In this document: piece by piece, positions 16,845 through 25,700 of the stretch
Numbering within the stretch: the stretch's first letter is position 1
How the letters are laid out: every line of letters starts with the position of its first letter
Assembly: GCA_036478595.1 (NCBI GenBank)
Contig: JAZGEF010000014.1
Span: 1 to 64,000 of the forward strand
DNA length: 64,000 nucleotides
Source of the DNA: Granulosicoccus sp036478595
GTDB lineage: Bacteria; Pseudomonadota; Gammaproteobacteria; Granulosicoccales; Granulosicoccaceae
Reading direction: 5' to 3'
Position numbers and translations under genes: made by a program
Notes under the pieces: model-generated
What the model saw: the letters and a program-made list of their open reading frames with translations, nothing else
Told to the model about the DNA's origin: nothing
Databases searched by the model: none

Positions 16845-18182
16845 ATGAATACACCCCAGCAAGGTCTTTTTAGCCAGGACGATTCGGTTCGCCCTCTGGC
16901 TGACAAAATGCGTCCAGCATCGCTTGACGAATTCTATGGCCAAACCCATTTGCTCGGCGCGCAAAGCACGCTTCGACAGGCGCTAGAAAACAATCGCCTG
17001 CACTCGATGGTCTTTTGGGGGCCGCCCGGTACGGGCAAAACGACGTTGGCACGCATGATTGCCAAACATAGTGACGCTCGGTTTATTGCCTTGTCTGCTG
17101 TGTTGTCCGGTGTTAAAGATATCCGCGAATCAGTTGCCGAGGCTCGCACTACGCTGGATCAGTCTGGGCAACGTACCGTGTTATTTGTGGATGAAGTGCA
17201 TCGCTTTAATAAATCACAGCAAGATGCGTTTTTACCGCACATCGAAGACGGCACTATCTTTTTTGTCGGTGCCACTACCGAAAATCCTTCGTTCGAACTG
17301 AATAACGCCCTGTTATCGCGAGTGCGTGTGTATGTACTGAAGTCTCTAGGTAGTGATGCGATACTCGAGATAATTGATCGTGCACTGCAAGATGAGCCAC
17401 GTGGGCTGGGTAAATTACCAATCACGATCGGTGATGAACAAAAGCTGCAGCTTGCGCAAACAGCGGATGGTGATGCTCGACGTGCATTGGTGTTACTGGA
17501 GTTAGCTGCAGATTGTGCCAAACAAGAAGGCGATTTCTTGTTGATTGACGACGCGGTATTGCAGGAAGTCACGCGTGATACATTTCGTCAGTTTGATAAG
17601 GGGGGGGATCAATTTTACGATCAGATTTCCGCTTTGCATAAATCGATGCGCGGCTCTGACCCGGATGCAGCATTGTATTGGTTTTGTCGCATGCTTGATG
17701 GCGGATGTGATCCGTTGTATATCGCACGGCGTGTATTGCGCTTCGCATCAGAGGATATTGGCAATGCTGATCCGCGAGCGGCGCAGCTGTCATTATATGC
17801 ATGGGATACCTATCAGCGCTTGGGTAGCCCCGAAGGGGAGCTTGCTCTGGCGCACGCGATTGTGTTTATGGCCTGCGCGCCAAAAAGTAATGCCGTATAT
17901 ACTGCGTTTAAAAAAACAATGCAATTCGTGCAGCAATCGGGCACAGAGCCTGTGCCTGAATCATTGCGTAACGCGCCAACTCAGTTGATGAAAGATTTAG
18001 GCCATGGGCAAGGGTATCGATATGCGCACGATGAGCCAGATGGTTTTGCCGCGGGTGCCAATTATTTTCCTGAGACTATCCCGCAACAGCGGTTTTACGA
18101 ACCGGTTGAACGTGGGCTGGAAATACGGATCAGTGAACGTTTGCGACAATTGCGTGATGCTAATAAGGATGCAGGTAAATAA
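16845..18182 (+). CDS. rarA: Replication-associated recombination ATPase RarA
   Basis: A AAA+ clamp-loader-like ATPase of the RarA/MgsA/WRNIP1 family acting at stalled forks. The sequence shows PLADKMRPASLDEFYGQTHL, Walker A GPPGTGKTTLARMI, Walker B VLFVDEVHRFNKSQQDAFLP, sensor 1 GATTENPSFELN, and the tetramerisation domain with YDQISALHKSMRGSDPDAAL. The ATG at 16845 gives MNTPQQGLF, the usual beginning; the frame is open upstream to 16779. A run of eight G bases occurs inside the gene near 17600, but the frame continues correctly through conserved sequence. Confidence 0.96.
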   Translation: MNTPQQGLFSQDDSVRPLADKMRPASLDEFYGQTHLLGAQSTLRQALENNRLHSMVFWGPPGTGKTTLARMIAKHSDARFIALSAVLSGVKDIRESVAEARTTLDQSGQRTVLFVDEVHRFNKSQQDAFLPHIEDGTIFFVGATTENPSFELNNALLSRVRVYVLKSLGSDAILEIIDRALQDEPRGLGKLPITIGDEQKLQLAQTADGDARRALVLLELAADCAKQEGDFLLIDDAVLQEVTRDTFRQFDKGGDQFYDQISALHKSMRGSDPDAALYWFCRMLDGGCDPLYIARRVLRFASEDIGNADPRAAQLSLYAWDTYQRLGSPEGELALAHAIVFMACAPKSNAVYTAFKKTMQFVQQSGTEPVPESLRNAPTQLMKDLGHGQGYRYAHDEPDGFAAGANYFPETIPQQRFYEPVERGLEIRISERLRQLRDANKDAGK

Positions 18183-18194
18183 CGTCATTCGCCT

Positions 18195-18251
18195 CGTAGG
18201 GCACGTAGCACCCCGTAGGGCACCTGGCACCCCGTAGGGCACGTAGCCCGC
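18195..18251. repeat. Three tandem 19-bp repeats after rarA
   Basis: Three contiguous units starting at 18195, 18214 and 18233 share CGTAGGGCAC followed by GTAGCACCC, CTGGCACCC and GTAGCCCGC. They lie in the 156-nt gap between rarA and the GNAT gene, with GC-rich sequence after them (GCCCGCGG, GGACCGGCGGCCCGG). The motif resembles the CGTAGGG-type intergenic repeats scattered in many gammaproteobacterial genomes. No function is visible. Confidence 0.7.
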
Positions 18252-18338
18252 GGAGGTGCGGACCGGCGGCCCGGAAGCTATGCTGACTAGGGCAGTGAGC
18301 CCAATAAGCAACAATTAAAACAAATAGAGAGTTCCACG

Positions 18339-18824
18339 ATGACTGTCAATTTTTATATCGCCGATTACACCAAGCCTGAAGATGCTACCAAGATTGTTGA
18401 CCTATTGAACGCCTATGCGCAAGATCCCATGGGCGGCGGGGAGCCACTTAGTGATTATGCCCGTGAAAACTTAGCGGATGCTATGCACAAAACAGCCGGT
18501 GCGTTTTCAGTGATTGGGGAGTTGGATGGTAAACCAGTGGCCTTGGCTAATTGCTTTCATTCGCTATCCACATTCGCCTGTCAGCCGTTGGTCAACATTC
18601 ATGACTTGGCGGTTGTTGGCGATGTCAGAGGGCAGGGAGTCAGCCAAGGTTTATTAGCGGCTGTTGAAGCGCATGCCCGAAAGTCGCGCTGTTGCAAGGT
18701 TACGCTTGAAGTGCTCACCGGTAATGTTGCCGCACTTGCGGCTTACAAAAAATATGGGTTTGTGCCGTACAAAATGAATGATGAATTTGGTGAGGCGGTT
18801 TTTTTACACAAGCGCATTAGCTAG
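18339..18824 (+). CDS. GNAT-family N-acetyltransferase
   Basis: A 161-residue acetyltransferase of unknown substrate. The acetyl-CoA loop is DVRGQGVSQGLLAAVEAHAR (R/Q-x-x-G-x-G/A type), followed by the family's C-terminal strand-helix pattern VTLEVLTGNVAALAAYKKYGF. An ATG at 18339 begins MTVNFYIADYTKPEDA. Its last eight bases overlap the 3' end of the convergent queG gene. Assignment to the superfamily is firm; the specific role is open. Confidence 0.88.
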   Translation: MTVNFYIADYTKPEDATKIVDLLNAYAQDPMGGGEPLSDYARENLADAMHKTAGAFSVIGELDGKPVALANCFHSLSTFACQPLVNIHDLAVVGDVRGQGVSQGLLAAVEAHARKSRCCKVTLEVLTGNVAALAAYKKYGFVPYKMNDEFGEAVFLHKRIS

Positions 18825-19902
18825 CGTGTTCTTGCAAGGCCCAGGTGACGTGTTCTTTAACAAGTTCTGATGGATCGTTGGCTCTTGCATTCAATGCGTT
18901 AAGCACGGCTTGCGTTGTATCAGCGTTGCCTAAGGCTACGGCGATATTGCGTAGCCAGCATTCGTAACCGATACGCCTAATAGCGGAGCCTTCCATGCGC
19001 TCGTAAAATTGCTCTTCGCTCCAAGCAAACAGTTCCGTTAGTGGGGTTTTGTCTAATAGATGTCGTGGTTCGAAATCAATTTGTTTGGTGGCGGAGCTGA
19101 ACTTATTAAACGGGCACACTAACTGGCAATCATCACAACCGTAAATTCTATTCCCTATCGCTTTGCGAAATTCCAACGGAATGCTGGTACGTAGTTCGAT
19201 GGTGTGATACGAAATACACCGGCGCGCATCCACTTTATACGGTGCCACGATGGCGTTAGTGGGGCAGGTTTGTATGCACGCTGTACAGCTGCCGCAATGC
19301 CCTTGCTCTAGTGGTTTATCTACTGGTAGGGGTAGATTAATAAATAGCTCACCCAAAAAAAACCACGAGCCTGCCGTGGTAGACAACAGATTGCTGTGTT
19401 TGCCGATCCAACCTAGGCCGGCTTTTTCTGCTAATGCTTTTTCAAGCACGGGTGCGCTATCCACAAACGCGCGGTAGCTAAAATTGTCGCTTTGTTCGCC
19501 TCCATGCTCTGTGATTTGCCTTGCTAACTTTTGTAGTCGCTGGCGCATCAACTTGTGGTAATCACGGCCAAGCGCATAGCGTGACACATAAGCCAGTTGA
19601 TTATCTTGCAATATGGCATCGGCGTTGGCTGCGCCACTGGGGAAATAATCCATTCGCACTGAAACAACGCGCACGGTGCCGACTTCAAGCTCAGCAGGGC
19701 GGCTTCGCTTGGTACCGTGGCGCTTCATGTAATCCATGTCGCCATGGAAACCCGCATCCAGCCAGTTCAGTAAATGGGTTTCGTGTTTGTCGAGCTGAGT
19801 ATCACTAACTGCACAATGGTTAAACCCGAGTGTTTGGGCCCATTGTTTTATTTGCGATGAAAGCGTTGTTAACGCCGTTGTGTCGATTGGATGTTCAGAC
19901 AT
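18817..19902 (-). CDS. queG: Epoxyqueuosine reductase
   Basis: QueG uses cobalamin and two [4Fe-4S] clusters to reduce epoxyqueuosine to queuosine in tRNA wobble positions. The 361-residue sequence shows the GFHGDMDYMKRH segment near the start, the region RAFVDSAPVLEKALAEKAGLG, cluster motifs CGSCTACIQTCPTNAI and CDDCQLVCPFNKF, and RCISYHTIELR between them. The C-terminal HEAT-like stretch (GYECWLRNIAVALGNA) is complete. Convergent with the GNAT gene. Confidence 0.96.
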   Translation of the reverse strand: MSEHPIDTTALTTLSSQIKQWAQTLGFNHCAVSDTQLDKHETHLLNWLDAGFHGDMDYMKRHGTKRSRPAELEVGTVRVVSVRMDYFPSGAANADAILQDNQLAYVSRYALGRDYHKLMRQRLQKLARQITEHGGEQSDNFSYRAFVDSAPVLEKALAEKAGLGWIGKHSNLLSTTAGSWFFLGELFINLPLPVDKPLEQGHCGSCTACIQTCPTNAIVAPYKVDARRCISYHTIELRTSIPLEFRKAIGNRIYGCDDCQLVCPFNKFSSATKQIDFEPRHLLDKTPLTELFAWSEEQFYERMEGSAIRRIGYECWLRNIAVALGNADTTQAVLNALNARANDPSELVKEHVTWALQEHAS

Positions 19903-19948
19903 GTGCCCATGATAGGGCGTTGGTAAAAATTATGTGGTTTTGCTTCGA

Positions 19949-20728
19949 TTACTGAGTAGTGTCAGGGAAGTGTCCGTTTTTATAGTAAATAAGCGTGCCT
20001 GCCTCTGCCGACCACGATTGCCAAGTTTCAACCGGGTTACGTATCCAAGAGCCTGCGTCGTAGTGGCCTGCTTCATCGCAGAGCTTGCCTGATAATACGA
20101 GTACTTCTTCGCCACGTGGATCCAATCGGGGCACAAAAGATGCAGCGCTTGTCCAACGCAGCATCATTGAGTTACTGGTGCCATGCATGTGCAGGGGCAT
20201 GACTTCCGTGCCTTCTTCTGGGCCCGGCAGCCATTTTTTTTCATCACGCGTATTGATGCGTCGTGTCTCACCGTCGCTGGTTGCAAACTGACCTAGCGAC
20301 AAAAACAATAAGCCTTGATGGATGTCTTGGGCATTGTCTTCTGCGGTACCGAAGTGCAGTTGCTGTTCAGGGCTGATATGTTTGTTGTTAGCGGGGTTAC
20401 GCAGGTAGAGGCCCGATGGAAAAACGTTGTTTTGATCGCTGACTTCACCAGCCTGGACAAACGCTTCAAAACCTGTATGTGTATAGAGTGATGAGCGCGC
20501 ACTGGCCGAGCTGGTACGAAGTTGGGCGGTAAGACGAAAATTATCTCCAGGGACACACTCTAAAATGCGGATGTCCAAGCCATCAAATCCGGTGGCCTGC
20601 CAATGTATTGCACCAGGCAACATCACAACCCGCTGCGAAAAATCAGCGTTGATTGGAAGTTGATTATCCGGAAGCCAAGGGTGGCCTATTTCGGTATTCA
20701 TCAGCTTTGCAGGCGGCATTTTGCTCAT
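19949..20728 (-). CDS. ChrR-like double cupin protein
   Basis: A 259-residue protein with two cupin domains related to the C-terminal half of ChrR, the zinc-binding anti-sigma factor. The second domain is clearest: PLHMHGTSNSMMLRWTSAAS, then PRGEEVLVLSGKLCDEAGHY and AGSWIRNP. It lacks the N-terminal zinc-binding anti-sigma domain and no ECF sigma gene is adjacent, so I infer a stand-alone sensor or enzyme rather than an anti-sigma factor. It is divergent from lexA, with the palindromic operator lying between the two genes. Confidence 0.75.
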   Translation of the reverse strand: MSKMPPAKLMNTEIGHPWLPDNQLPINADFSQRVVMLPGAIHWQATGFDGLDIRILECVPGDNFRLTAQLRTSSASARSSLYTHTGFEAFVQAGEVSDQNNVFPSGLYLRNPANNKHISPEQQLHFGTAEDNAQDIHQGLLFLSLGQFATSDGETRRINTRDEKKWLPGPEEGTEVMPLHMHGTSNSMMLRWTSAASFVPRLDPRGEEVLVLSGKLCDEAGHYDAGSWIRNPVETWQSWSAEAGTLIYYKNGHFPDTTQ

Positions 20729-20781
20729 GGTGCTCTAAATGGTTAACTCTGATTAGCGACCGCAGTATACAACCGTTGAAA

Positions 20782-20819
20782 TTTCTCTAAAAGTTCTCTA
20801 TCATTAAAAGAGAACTTTT
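20782..20819. promoter_or_regulatory. Palindromic operator upstream of lexA
   Basis: AAAAGTTCTCT (20789-20799) and AGAGAACTTTT (20809-20819) form a perfect 11-bp inverted repeat with a 9-bp spacer, ending at the lexA Shine-Dalgarno. A third half-site, TTTCTCT (20782-20788), precedes it in direct orientation at an 11-bp step. Self-regulation by LexA is inferred. The sequence is neither the E. coli CTGT-N8-ACAG box nor the alphaproteobacterial GTTC-N7-GTTC box. Confidence 0.7.
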
Positions 20820-20829
20820 GGAGTACGTT

Positions 20830-21537
20830 ATGACTGTCCTCAACGATCTAACCCACCTTGAAACCCGTGTTTTGGGGGCTATAGAGCGCCATGTGAGCAA
20901 GCATGGGCAATCCCCGACCATTGCCGAGCTAGCAGCCGATCTACGCCTCAAGAGCAAAGGCACGGTGCACCGTTATGTCCAGTCCTTGATCGAAAAGGGC
21001 CATTTGCAGCGTCAAGGCACCGGCTGGCGTGGCCTGCGGCTAGTGAGCGGCAGCGGGGCAACACCGGGCGTTGCTAAAGATCACCCGCCTTCCAACAAAC
21101 CAGCGCTAAGCAACGTGATAGCAATTTCTTCGGTGCCAGCTGGCAATTTGTCGCCAGGTAAATTCCGTATTCCATTGTTGGGCCGTATCGCAGCAGGTAT
21201 GCCGATCGAAGCCATCGAAGATCAAAACCATCTCGATTTAGCCGAATTTTTTATTGGCCCTGATCGTTACGCGCTCAGAGTCACTGGCGATTCCATGATC
21301 GAGGTGGGTATTCTTGATGGCGATACGGTTATCTTAAAAAAATCCAATGCCGTGCGTACGGGTGATATTGTCGTGGCACTCATTGATGGGCAGGAGGCCA
21401 CACTGAAGCGCCTTGGCGAATGTGTAGACGGTATGGTTGAGCTCATCCCCGAAAACAAAGCAATGCAATCGTTTCGTTATTCTGAAACTCGTGTTAGCTT
21501 TCAGGGTGTGTTGGTTGGCCAATTACGCGGTTACTAG
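20830..21537 (+). CDS. lexA: LexA-type repressor
   Basis: A 235-residue S24-family repressor. The N-terminal winged helix (VLGAIERHVSKHGQSPTIAELAADL, then GTVHRYVQSLIEKGHLQR and GWRGLRL) matches LexA, though the recognition helix sequence differs from that of E. coli. The cleavage site Ala-Gly is in GRIAAGMPIEAIED, the catalytic Ser in TGDSMIEVGILDGD and the Lys in EATLKRL, so RecA-stimulated self-cleavage is expected. ATG at 20830 has GGAG at 20820-20823. The linker is longer than in E. coli LexA. A strong palindrome precedes it, implying autoregulation. Confidence 0.9.
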   Translation: MTVLNDLTHLETRVLGAIERHVSKHGQSPTIAELAADLRLKSKGTVHRYVQSLIEKGHLQRQGTGWRGLRLVSGSGATPGVAKDHPPSNKPALSNVIAISSVPAGNLSPGKFRIPLLGRIAAGMPIEAIEDQNHLDLAEFFIGPDRYALRVTGDSMIEVGILDGDTVILKKSNAVRTGDIVVALIDGQEATLKRLGECVDGMVELIPENKAMQSFRYSETRVSFQGVLVGQLRGY

Positions 21538-21552
21538 TTATCGGTATCGAAA

Positions 21553-21573
21553 TTGGCAGAGAAAAATTGCCAA
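21553..21573 (+). terminator. Hairpin between lexA and the small downstream ORF
   Basis: TTGGCA (21553-21558) and TGCCAA (21568-21573) form a short stem 15 nt after the lexA stop. There is no T run, so it may be a weak terminator or a processing hairpin. Confidence 0.3.
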
Positions 21574-21592
21574 GAGAAAAGATTAATTTCAA

Positions 21593-21811
21593 ATGCTAAA
21601 ACTAGACGAAGATTCACTTCACGCACTAAAGGTCGCGTTTTGCTACATGCCAAAAGCGATTGAAGTAAACGAATACGACTTCGCTGGTCGAGTAGAAAAA
21701 ATACTCGAAGACATCAATACTGTACGCGAAATTTTATTGATTAATGATATCGATCCAGACGAAGTGTATGGTGATCTGAACCCTGATGACTCCCCTAATT
21801 CGTCTTACTAG
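21593..21811 (+). CDS. Small acidic hypothetical protein downstream of lexA
   Basis: A 72-residue, strongly acidic protein (many Asp and Glu, ending in DEVYGDLNPDDSPNSSY) with no family I recognise and no signal peptide or membrane helix. It begins 55 nt after lexA in the same direction, so it may be co-transcribed and DNA-damage inducible. The ribosome-binding site is weak (only an AAGATTAATTT context). Codon pattern and length look like a genuine gene, but evidence is limited. Confidence 0.6.
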   Translation: MLKLDEDSLHALKVAFCYMPKAIEVNEYDFAGRVEKILEDINTVREILLINDIDPDEVYGDLNPDDSPNSSY

Positions 21812-22224
21812 TTTTATGTCTCCAATAACCGAAAACCACTGAAATCAAAGTTTTTATACACCCAGTAGGTAACACACAATGCCTCCAAGTAAAATAAGCA
21901 TAGTCAAAGCAGTCAACCAGCAGATCAACCGTGTTTTTGATCCCTACGTTGTTGCTGATGTTTGAACCGGCGACAACACTGAACACTGGCGATGTTGAGA
22001 GTGATCGAACAGTTAGTGATTTAAAGCCATTACAGCCAAGCTGGTTACGCAACTGAATCGCCATGCCATTTATCAGTATCTGGCCTATTCCAGTATCGAT
22101 TCTGCGTGTGAACCTTCGAGCGCTCTAAAGTGCTGATACCTGTCTCTAAGGCCACTATAACGTCCTGTTGACTTTAGAATGGGTTTAGAGGGGCGGATAG
22201 GTGTAGACCTAGCCTAGTGGCTAG
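21812..22224. other. Intergenic region without a recognisable gene
   Basis: About 490 nt separate the small acidic ORF from the next gene. A minus-strand frame of 89 codons (21795-22064) has no family resemblance, no good ribosome-binding site and overlaps the end of the acidic ORF. I see no RNA gene or mobile element; this looks like degraded or regulatory sequence before the signalling locus. Confidence 0.5.
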
Positions 22225-22253
22225 TTGTACTATTCATCGGATTAAATGATATT
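22225..22253 (+). promoter_or_regulatory. Candidate promoter for the 22.3-28.2 kb signalling locus
   Basis: TTGTAC (22225-22230), 17-bp spacer, GATATT (22248-22253), about 50 bp before the first start codon. Each box matches the sigma-70 consensus at four positions. Position is sensible; strength is modest. Confidence 0.3.
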
Positions 22254-22301
22254 ACAGTGGATACTTACTGGACAGTTCAGTCCAACAACAAGGAGATAGA
22301 A

Positions 22302-22748
22302 ATGAGAAAAATTCAAAACAAGTATCAAATTGCGATGCTGCTAGGGGCCTTCATTGGTTTACCCGCTGGTAGCATGGCCGCCGATCCTGTGGCCAATGTT
22401 TGTCCCGTTGATGGTTGTCAGATAACGATTCTGTCCATTGAAAAATCGGGCGATGAGCTTGAAATTCAATGGGAAGCTAACTTCCTGCCGGACGTATCAC
22501 GTAATCACGTCCACGTATATTGGGATACTTTTAAGGCAGAAGAAGTCAGCAGCAACGCTGAAGCGAACGGTTTCAAACAGGGTGATTGGGTGCCGACGAG
22601 CGATTATCCAAAGTACACCACAGCCGATGCGATGTCCGTTGCTAACCGCGACGGATCGACAACGATCTGCGTAACAGCAGGAGGCCGTGATCATGCAGTG
22701 CTGGATCCGCAAGCGGTACATTGCCTTAGCGCCAGTTCGAGTCTCTGA
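22302..22748 (+). CDS. Small secreted protein of unknown function, first gene of the kinase/cyclase locus
   Basis: A 148-residue protein with a classical signal peptide (residues 1-26, ending GSMAA). The mature part begins with CPVDGC and has further Cys in TTICVTAGG and VHCLS, so disulfides in the periplasm are likely. A beta-rich pattern (ELEIQWEANF, RNHVHVYWDTF) suggests a beta sandwich; I do not recognise a family. The ATG at 22302 has a strong AAGGAGAT ribosome-binding site, so the in-frame extension to 22257 is rejected. It lies 32 nt before the giant kinase gene and could be a ligand or sensor partner. Confidence 0.8.
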   Translation: MRKIQNKYQIAMLLGAFIGLPAGSMAADPVANVCPVDGCQITILSIEKSGDELEIQWEANFLPDVSRNHVHVYWDTFKAEEVSSNAEANGFKQGDWVPTSDYPKYTTADAMSVANRDGSTTICVTAGGRDHAVLDPQAVHCLSASSSL

Positions 22749-22780
22749 GCCTTCAAGCACCAGGGCATATTCAGTAGTTA

Positions 22781-25700
22781 ATGAACCGCCCTAGCGATGC
22801 CCAACTCCCGATAAGAATCGGCCGCTACAAAACCGGCCAGATTCTGGGAGTGGGTGGCTTTGGCATCGTTGTTAGCGCATTGGACGAAGATCTTGGTAGT
22901 TCAGTTGCGATAAAAATTTTATCGCCCGACTGGGCTTCTGATCCGCTCACTCGTCAGCGTTTTTCTGATGAAGCAAAACTACTGCGGAATATCCGCAGCG
23001 ACCACCTGATTAACATTCATGACATTGGCGAGCTGGAAGATGGCCGTCCTTTTTTCGTCATGGATTTGGCTGATAGAGGAACATTTGCGGATCGTCTCAA
23101 TGATGGTTCTGTCGGTACGCGAGGTGACGTTGATACAGCCTGTCTGGTTGCTGTGGTCACGGCACTTGCCGACTCCTTAGCGGCGTTGCATGTTGCTGGA
23201 TTTGTTCATCGTGACGTCACTCCAGGTAACTTGCTAATCGAGAGTCGTGCGTCGGCATTCACTGAAGAAGATAGGAATGCCGTCACGATGGTGCGTTCCG
23301 GTTTGGTCAGTGTTGATGAGCGTTTGCTTCTGGGCGATCTGGGGTTGGCAAAAGATGTTCTTGATTCAGCAGCAACCATAGTGGGTGGAACCCCTCGCTA
23401 CAGTTCACCCGAGCAATTTGATCCTGACGGTGAAATAGGCCCCTCTACCGATGTCTTTGGCGCTACGGCTGTTTTATGGCGGGTCTTGAGCGGTAAAGCT
23501 CCGCCTGAAAACATCGAGTTAGAGGGCGCTATTAGTTCTGTTGCTGAACGATGGCGAAAATTCATGCTTCGTGGGATGTCCACAAGCAGCGATCAGCGTT
23601 TCTCCAGTATGGCTGCATGGAAGGCTGAAGCCATGAAGATATTGGGTGTTGGTACGAGCGAAGTTTCTGCTGATGTTGGCGATCGTTATGAAGTTGAGAG
23701 CTGCCCATACCAAGGGCTTGTTGCTTTCCAGACGCGCGATGCAGATCGATTTTATGGCCGCGATGAACTTGTCTTACGCTTGGTTGAGCGGCTACGCTCA
23801 AAGCACATATTGGTTGTGGGTGGTTCCTCAGGCAGTGGCAAATCATCGCTCGTCAGAGCGGGCCTAATACCAGCACTGCGTAATGGTGCGTTACCCGACA
23901 GCGCTCGATGGCCACATATTGTTTTTACGCCAGGCTCGGATCCGTTAAAGGAACTTGAATACCAACTACGCAGAACCTTAGAGAACCTCCCGGGCGATAT
24001 CGGCGGTATGGATTTTTCGCGCCAAGATGATCATCGTTGGCGTCGTATGGCTGAGCGTATTTCTGATGTCACAGGTGGACTGCTAATTTGTATTGATCAA
24101 TTTGAGGAAATATTTACGTTTGATCACGAGCAGAAAGTGCTCGATAGTATATTCGCTGCGTTGTCGTCAATAGCTGACCCATCAGAGAGCCTTTCCCGCC
24201 TAGTTTTTATCATTCGTGCTGATTTCTATGGCAGTTCATCAAGGTTCCCGTGGCTAGCTGACGTGATAACTAAAAACCAAGTGTTGGTTGGCCCGATGTC
24301 CCGAATCGAGTTGCACAAAGCGATTGCAGAACCCGCTCGGCATTCAAATTTGCGGCTCGACGAAGCGTTAGTTGAAGCCGTGCTTGAGGAGGTTGGAACC
24401 ACCAGTAGTACGCTGCCTCTGGTCTCGCATGCTATGGCAGAATCGTGGAAGTTGCGCAGTGGAAATCGCTTGACCCTCGACAACTATCGCGCATCCGGAG
24501 GTGTAGCTGGTGCCATCGCACAAACGGCAGAAACATTATTCCGAGACTCGTTTAATGCTGAAGAACAACACGCTGCGCGCCGATTGTTACTGCGATTGAT
24601 CAGTCCTGGTCAGGGAGTTCCAGATACCAGGCGCCCTTATGCAGTTGCGGATTTAAAAGCAGGTGATGATCAATCGGTGATGAGCCCAGTCATGAATGCC
24701 ATGGTGGATGCGCGGTTATTAACCGTTGATAGAGAGATTGTACAGTTGGCGCATGAAGCTATCATCCTGAGCTGGCCGCGTTTGAGTACTTGGATCAGCG
24801 AGTCGCGTGATGACTTGCATTTTATGCAGCGTATCGAACGTGTTGCTGCAGAATGGCAAGAGGCTGATCGTGATCCTGATTTGCTGTATCACGGCGCACC
24901 ACTGCAGACGGCGATGAGTTGGTATGCAGAACACAAGGAGTCTGTCAGTGGTTTAGAGGCTGCGTTTTTGGATGCGGCTGCGGATGCAGAGCGTGTGGCT
25001 AATGAGCGACAACTGCTGAGTGAGAGACGTACTCGAAGAAACTGGCGACTGGCGTTTTCTTCGTTATCAGTGCTTCTCGTAGCGTCGTTGATTTCATCGG
25101 TCATAGCCTTTAATGCATTTCGTGAAGCACGCAAGAACGAAACGGATGCCAACTTCCGGCTGGCACAATCATTAGCCTCGCAAGCAGCTGATCTTGCTGA
25201 TAGAAATCCTCGTTTGGCGCTTGCACTGGCAGCCGAAGTTATCGAACGGCAAGCTAACGCCTCGGTGGATGCGCGAATCGCTTTGGTAAATGCTGCAGCA
25301 GCGCTTGAAGCATCCCCTTATACCGCCTTTGCAGAGCTGGCCGTGGGTGATGCAATTACGGTTGCAATCCATCCGCAACGTGAATTAATTGCGATAGGAA
25401 ATCGTGATGGCAGTGTCAGTTTCTGGGATCCGGCGGGGATATCGCTAGGTTCGCCGGTAAAGGCCCATGGCGGTGCGATCGAAGAAATGGCATTTTCATC
25501 TGACGGATTGCAGCTGATTAGCGTCAGCCTTGACGGGACAATCATGAACTGGGATTTACGCGATGCATTGGCCCTACCAGCTCCGCGTTTGTTAGCTGAG
25601 TTCTCGACGTTAATCTGGAGTATTGCCATTTCTCCCGACGGAAAATCGGTTGCAACAGCGGCTGAAGATGGGGCCGTTCGTTTGTTTGACGTTGACGACT

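Noticed and set aside
17596..17610. Run of eight G bases in rarA as a frameshift
   Set aside because: The RarA reading frame continues through conserved family sequence on both sides, so no frameshift is needed.
18195..18251. Short tandem repeats resembling a CRISPR array
   Set aside because: Units are contiguous with no spacers, only 19 bp long, and no cas gene is present.
21795..22064. 89-codon minus-strand frame after the acidic ORF
   Set aside because: No family resemblance, no ribosome-binding site, and it overlaps the end of a better ORF.
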